9,334 nucleotides of DNA from Burkholderiales bacterium. Its GTDB lineage: Bacteria; Pseudomonadota; Gammaproteobacteria; Burkholderiales; Burkholderiaceae_C. This document shows positions 7,443-9,334 of the stretch, one piece after another. The stretch lies in assembly GCA_947448105.1 (NCBI GenBank), contig CANFNE010000083.1, forward strand, positions 1 to 9,334, read 5' to 3'. Under the pieces are notes generated by a model, which had not been told where the DNA came from, searched no databases, and worked only from the letters and a program-made list of their open reading frames with translations. A program made the translations under genes and the position numbers. How positions within the stretch are numbered: position 1 is the stretch's first letter; each line of letters opens with the position of its first letter.

Positions 7443-7469
7443 GGCTTGCGTCAAGAAGCCCTAGGGCTT
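7431..7469. terminator. Two palindromes at the ccmI stop; possible bidirectional terminator
   Basis: CGCAAGCCCT joined to its reverse complement forms a perfect 20-base palindrome at 7431-7450, and the ccmI stop codon TAG (7440-7442) lies at its centre. The inner 14 bases, AAGCCCTAGGGCTT (7434-7447), recur exactly at 7456-7469. The pair sits between the convergent genes ccmI and yqaA, where a shared terminator is expected. Neither direction shows a U-tract after the stem, so a standard intrinsic terminator is not proven. Two copies of CCCTAGGG could instead be a protein site or a decayed repeat. Confidence 0.45.
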
Positions 7470-7481
7470 GGGGCGGCCTAA

Positions 7482-7511
7482 TGTGGCCTGGTGTGGCCTG
7501 GTGTGGCTGTG
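7482..7511. repeat. Short tandem repeat, TGTGGCCTGG
   Basis: Two exact copies of TGTGGCCTGG (7482-7491 and 7492-7501) are followed by a third, diverged copy, TGTGGCTGTG. The repeat lies in the noncoding gap between the convergent ccmI and yqaA genes. It looks like slippage-type sequence with no evident function. Confidence 0.7.
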
Positions 7512-7542
7512 CGGCGTTGAAAGGGCGCGGTATTGGCGCTGC

Positions 7543-8019
7543 TCAGGTCAAGAGCTGCAGTCCGCCAAAAAAAGCACCGGTCATCACCACGTAGCGAACC
7601 AACTTGCCGATCAGCATGTAGCCTACACAAGGCCAAAATGGCAACTGGAGCCAGCCCGCCAAGGTGCACAGCGGGTCACCCACCACCGGCAACCAACCCA
7701 GCAAGCAGGCTTTGGGCCCGAGCTTTTCCAGCCAAGCCAAGGCGCGCCCATGTGCGGAGGCGGGTCGGTCGTGCCGCGCCACCTTGCGCGCGCCGTAGCC
7801 CATCCACCAGTCCAGTGCTCCACCCAGGGTGTTGCCCGCGGTGGCCACAAAAATCACGGGCCAGTACGCGGCCGGGTTGAGCTGAATCAGCCCCAGCACC
7901 GCAGGCTCCGAGCCCAGCGGTAGCAGGGTGGCTGAAATGAAGGACACCACAAACACCGTTACCAAACCGTACTCGGGCAAGGAGAGCAGGTGCAAGACGT
8001 GTTGGAGGAGGGCTTCCAT
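7543..8019 (-). CDS. yqaA: YqaA-like small membrane protein (DedA/VTT superfamily)
   Basis: The product has 158 residues, close to E. coli YqaA (about 142), and is read on the - strand. Family landmarks are SFISATLLPLGSE at 26-38, the AGNTLGG stretch at 61-67, and the block from WLPVVGD (109-115) to LAGW (120-123), then IGKLVRYV at 137-144. Hydrophobic segments at about 19-36, 51-75, 105-122 and 126-150 indicate an inner-membrane protein. DedA/VTT proteins are linked to lipid transport and membrane homeostasis; the role of the YqaA branch is not established. I chose the Met at 8019 because similarity starts there. The frame stays open to an ATG at 8115, but that adds 32 Pro/Ser/Thr-rich residues unlike the family. 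No Shine-Dalgarno precedes either start. It is convergent with ccmI. Confidence 0.87.
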   Translation of the reverse strand: MEALLQHVLHLLSLPEYGLVTVFVVSFISATLLPLGSEPAVLGLIQLNPAAYWPVIFVATAGNTLGGALDWWMGYGARKVARHDRPASAHGRALAWLEKLGPKACLLGWLPVVGDPLCTLAGWLQLPFWPCVGYMLIGKLVRYVVMTGAFFGGLQLLT

Positions 8020-8029
8020 GGATGCGGGC

Positions 8030-8035
8030 AGTATA
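8030..8035 (-). promoter_or_regulatory. Possible -10 element of yqaA
   Basis: Read on the - strand, TATACT is a 5/6 match to TATAAT and ends 10 bases before the yqaA ATG (first base 8019). Transcription from it would start about 3-5 bases before the ATG, giving an almost leaderless mRNA, in line with the missing ribosome binding site. No good -35 hexamer is seen at the right spacing, so this is only a candidate. Confidence 0.3.
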
Positions 8036-8143
8036 GGGATGGTCGGTGATTGCGGGCTTTGTGTTGGTGCAGCGCTTGGGTTCCTTTTTTGTGTGGTGTT
8101 TTTGGGCGCGGCCATGGTGTTTTTTCCCCGCCTATCCCCCCGG

Positions 8144-8176
8144 CCCCCTTTCCTCCCCGGCGGGGAGGAAAGGGGG
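8144..8176. repeat. GC-rich perfect hairpin, 16-base arms
   Basis: CCCCCTTTCCTCCCCG at 8144-8159 is exactly complementary to 8161-8176, with a single central base at 8160, so a real stem would have about 13-14 pairs and a small loop. One strand is all pyrimidine and the other purine except at the centre. No U-tract follows in either direction, which argues against an intrinsic terminator. Confidence 0.9.
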
Positions 8177-8188
8177 AGCGAACAGCCA

Positions 8189-8309
8189 CATTTGGTTTTG
8201 TCGCTTCGGCCATGGCACCACCGGGCGCCATTTGTTTTCGCTTGGTTTGGTGCCGACGCTAAACAAACAGTTCCCGGTGGTGCCGTAGCCGAAGCGACGA
8301 AATCAAATG
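8189..8309. repeat. Long inverted repeat, 37-base arms, paired inner loop
   Basis: Arms 8189-8225 and 8273-8309 match without gaps at 33 of 37 positions. The four exceptions (8195/8303, 8199/8299, 8211/8287, 8213/8285) are all transitions. In a + strand transcript three would be G-U wobbles and one a C-A mismatch. The 47-base interior has TTTGTTT (8231-8237) facing AAACAAA (8261-8267) in the same register. The sequence can therefore fold into one long hairpin of about 121 bases. Confidence 0.92.
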
Positions 8310-8315
8310 AAAGCC

Positions 8316-8347
8316 CCCCTGTCCCGCCCGGTGGGGCGGGACAGGGG
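8316..8347. repeat. GC-rich perfect hairpin, 14-base arms, GGTG loop
   Basis: CCCCTGTCCCGCCC at 8316-8329 is exactly complementary to 8334-8347, around the loop GGTG (8330-8333). It mirrors the hairpin at 8144-8176 on the other side of the long inverted repeat but differs in sequence. No U-tract follows. Confidence 0.9.
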
Positions 8348-8410
8348 CGGGGGGAGTGGGTGGGGCAAACACACAGCGAAAAATCGAAAAAACGTCAGCC
8401 ATACCGCCAC

Positions 8411-8467
8411 AAAAAAATTGAACCCAAAATCTCCCGCCTGCTGAAATATTAGGCAGGTAGAATACCT
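8411..8467 (+). promoter_or_regulatory. Probable dusB promoter region with A-tract and inverted repeats
   Basis: A seven-A tract (8411-8417) is followed directly by the -35-like TTGAAC (8418-8423), with a weak -10 candidate TGAAAT (8442-8447) 18 bases further on. A better -10 hexamer, TAGAAT (8458-8463, 5/6), has no good -35. TAGAAT lies inside the perfect inverted repeat AGGTA-GAA-TACCT (8455-8467), which could be an operator. CCTGC (8437-8441) and GCAGG (8453-8457) form another small inverted repeat. The position, 53-109 bases before dusB, fits a promoter, but the exact one is unresolved. Confidence 0.4.
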
Positions 8468-8519
8468 AGCCCGACCCCCCGCAGGGCGTCTTCAGCCTCC
8501 CAATCCCACTTATCTGTCC

Positions 8520-9334
8520 ATGTTCATCGGCCCATTTGCCTTGGCAAATTCCCTTTTTGTCGCGCCCATGGCCGGGGTCACGGACCGTCCGTTTCGCCAG
8601 TTGTGCAAGCGGCTGGGCGCAGGCTATGCGGTGAGCGAAATGGTCACCTCACGGCGCGATTTGTGGGACACGCTCAAGACCTCGCGCCGCGCCAACCACG
8701 ACGGCGAGCCCGGGCCGATTGCGGTGCAAATTGCCGGCACCGACGCGGCCATGATGGCCGACGCCGCGCGCTACAACGTGGACCGGGGCGCACAGATCAT
8801 TGACATCAACATGGGTTGTCCGGCCAAAAAAGTGTGCAATAAATGGGCGGGTTCGGCGCTGATGCAAGACGAAGCGCTGGCGCTGTCCATCATTGACGCG
8901 GTGGTGCAGGCCTGCGCGCCGTCGAATGTGCCGGTCACGCTCAAGATGCGCACCGGTTGGTGCCAGAGCCACAAAAATGCACTGTCCATTGCATTGGCCG
9001 CACAGGACGCCGGCGTGCAAATGGTTACGGTGCATGGCCGCACCCGCGAGCAGGGTTACAAGGGAGCGGCCGAATACGACACGATTGCCGCGGTCAAAGC
9101 TGCGCTGCGTATTCCGGTGGTGGCCAATGGCGACATTGACAGTCCTGAGAAAGCACGCGAGGTGCTGCAACGCACCGGCGCAGATGCCCTCATGGTGGGC
9201 CGCGCCGCCCAGGGCCGGCCCTGGATTTTTCGCGAGATTGCCCACTTTCTGGAAACCGGCACGCACCTTGCGCCGCCCCTGGTGAGCGAAGTCAAGCGCC
9301 TGCTCATCGAGCACCTGCACGACCACTACAGCCT
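8520..9334 (+). CDS. dusB: tRNA dihydrouridine synthase DusB, 5' part
   Basis: This gene runs off the window end: 271 codons plus two bases are present, against about 320 or more residues in the family. It reduces uridine to dihydrouridine in the tRNA D-loop, using FMN and NAD(P)H. Visible in order are the FMN-barrel start VAPMAGVTDRPFR at 14-26, VSEMV at 38-42, VQIAG at 69-73, INMGCPAKKV at 96-105 with catalytic C100, LKMRTGW, the HGRTR stretch, VANGDI, and MVGRAAQGRPWIF. These are DusB-type motifs, close to E. coli DusB over the whole length. The start at 8520 fits the family N-terminus (MFIGPFALAN against MRIGQYQLRN) and no upstream ATG exists in frame. No Shine-Dalgarno is seen. In many proteobacteria dusB is cotranscribed with fis, which would lie beyond the window. 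Confidence 0.95.
   Translation, partial: MFIGPFALANSLFVAPMAGVTDRPFRQLCKRLGAGYAVSEMVTSRRDLWDTLKTSRRANHDGEPGPIAVQIAGTDAAMMADAARYNVDRGAQIIDINMGCPAKKVCNKWAGSALMQDEALALSIIDAVVQACAPSNVPVTLKMRTGWCQSHKNALSIALAAQDAGVQMVTVHGRTREQGYKGAAEYDTIAAVKAALRIPVVANGDIDSPEKAREVLQRTGADALMVGRAAQGRPWIFREIAHFLETGTHLAPPLVSEVKRLLIEHLHDHYS

Larger units (their letters stand above)
8117..8374. repeat. Nested palindromic intergenic element (about 258 bases)
   Basis: Three inverted repeats are arranged symmetrically: a hairpin at 8144-8176, a long inverted repeat at 8189-8309, and a hairpin at 8316-8347. The flanks are also roughly complementary, since GTGT at 8117-8120 and the following C-rich run answer the G-rich run ending ACAC at 8371-8374. 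The whole is therefore a near-palindrome centred near 8247. It has no protein and no clear target-site duplication. It could be a MITE or REP-like repeat, a structured RNA, or an insulator between divergent genes. The boundaries are estimates. Confidence 0.7.
8020..8519. other. 500-base gene-free region between divergent yqaA and dusB
   Basis: No credible coding sequence was found here. Frames open on both strands are low-complexity Pro/Gly/Arg readings of palindromic DNA. The region holds, from left to right, the yqaA upstream sequence, a T-rich stretch with TGGTGTTTTT repeated at 8094-8103 and 8115-8124, the nested palindromic element at about 8117-8374, A-tracts at 8379-8383, 8387-8392 and 8411-8417, and the probable dusB promoter. 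Sequences starting both flanking genes must lie in its outer parts. Confidence 0.8.

Noticed and set aside
8020..8115. Longer start for yqaA at 8115
   Set aside because: The extra 32 residues are Pro/Ser/Thr/Gln-rich and unlike the YqaA N-terminus. No ribosome binding site precedes the ATG at 8115.
8144..8347. CRISPR array or intrinsic terminators in the intergenic palindromes
   Set aside because: There are no regularly spaced direct repeats with unique spacers, and the two hairpins differ in sequence. Neither stem is followed by a U-tract in either direction, and the flanking genes diverge, so terminators are not expected there.
7928..8452. A 174-codon open frame on the + strand spanning the yqaA 5' end and the palindromic element
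   Set aside because: It overlaps the better supported yqaA on the opposite strand, and its translation is low-complexity Pro/Gly/Arg sequence produced by the palindromes. It has no recognisable domain and no ribosome binding site.

Overview
The window looks like part of the chromosome of a betaproteobacterium, most likely a member of the Comamonadaceae (Rhodoferax-like). This rests on the GC-rich coding sequence, the style of the proteins, and a nap gene running straight into a complete System I cytochrome c maturation operon. The genus is my inference; no database comparison was possible.

Bases 20-7442 are one co-oriented block on the + strand. It starts with napC, a tetraheme quinol dehydrogenase of periplasmic nitrate respiration. 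The complete ccm set follows in canonical order: ccmA, B, C, D, E, F, G, H and a ccmI-like gene. From ccmA to ccmH almost every junction is an ATGA overlap, a direct abutment or an 8-base overlap, so the genes are surely cotranscribed and translationally coupled. CcmABCD load heme onto CcmE. CcmG and CcmH keep the apocytochrome cysteines reduced. CcmF, CcmH and CcmI ligate heme to CXXCH sites such as the four in NapC itself. ccmI is the exception: it sits after a 75-base gap and its protein lacks the usual first membrane helix.

The ccmI stop codon lies inside a perfect 20-base palindrome, which is partly repeated 22 bases later. This is the boundary with a convergent gene on the - strand (7543-8019), a YqaA-type small membrane protein of the DedA/VTT superfamily.

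Bases 8020-8519 contain no credible gene. They hold a striking nested palindromic element (about 8117-8374): a 16-bp-arm hairpin, a 37-bp-arm inverted repeat with a paired inner loop, and a 14-bp-arm hairpin, with loosely complementary outer flanks. A-tracts and a small inverted repeat follow, probably the promoter region of the next gene.

That gene, from 8520 to beyond the window end, is the 5' part of dusB, a tRNA dihydrouridine synthase. Nearly everything coding here is ordinary. The items most worth a second look are the palindromic element, the one-helix CcmI, and the palindromes at the ccmI stop.
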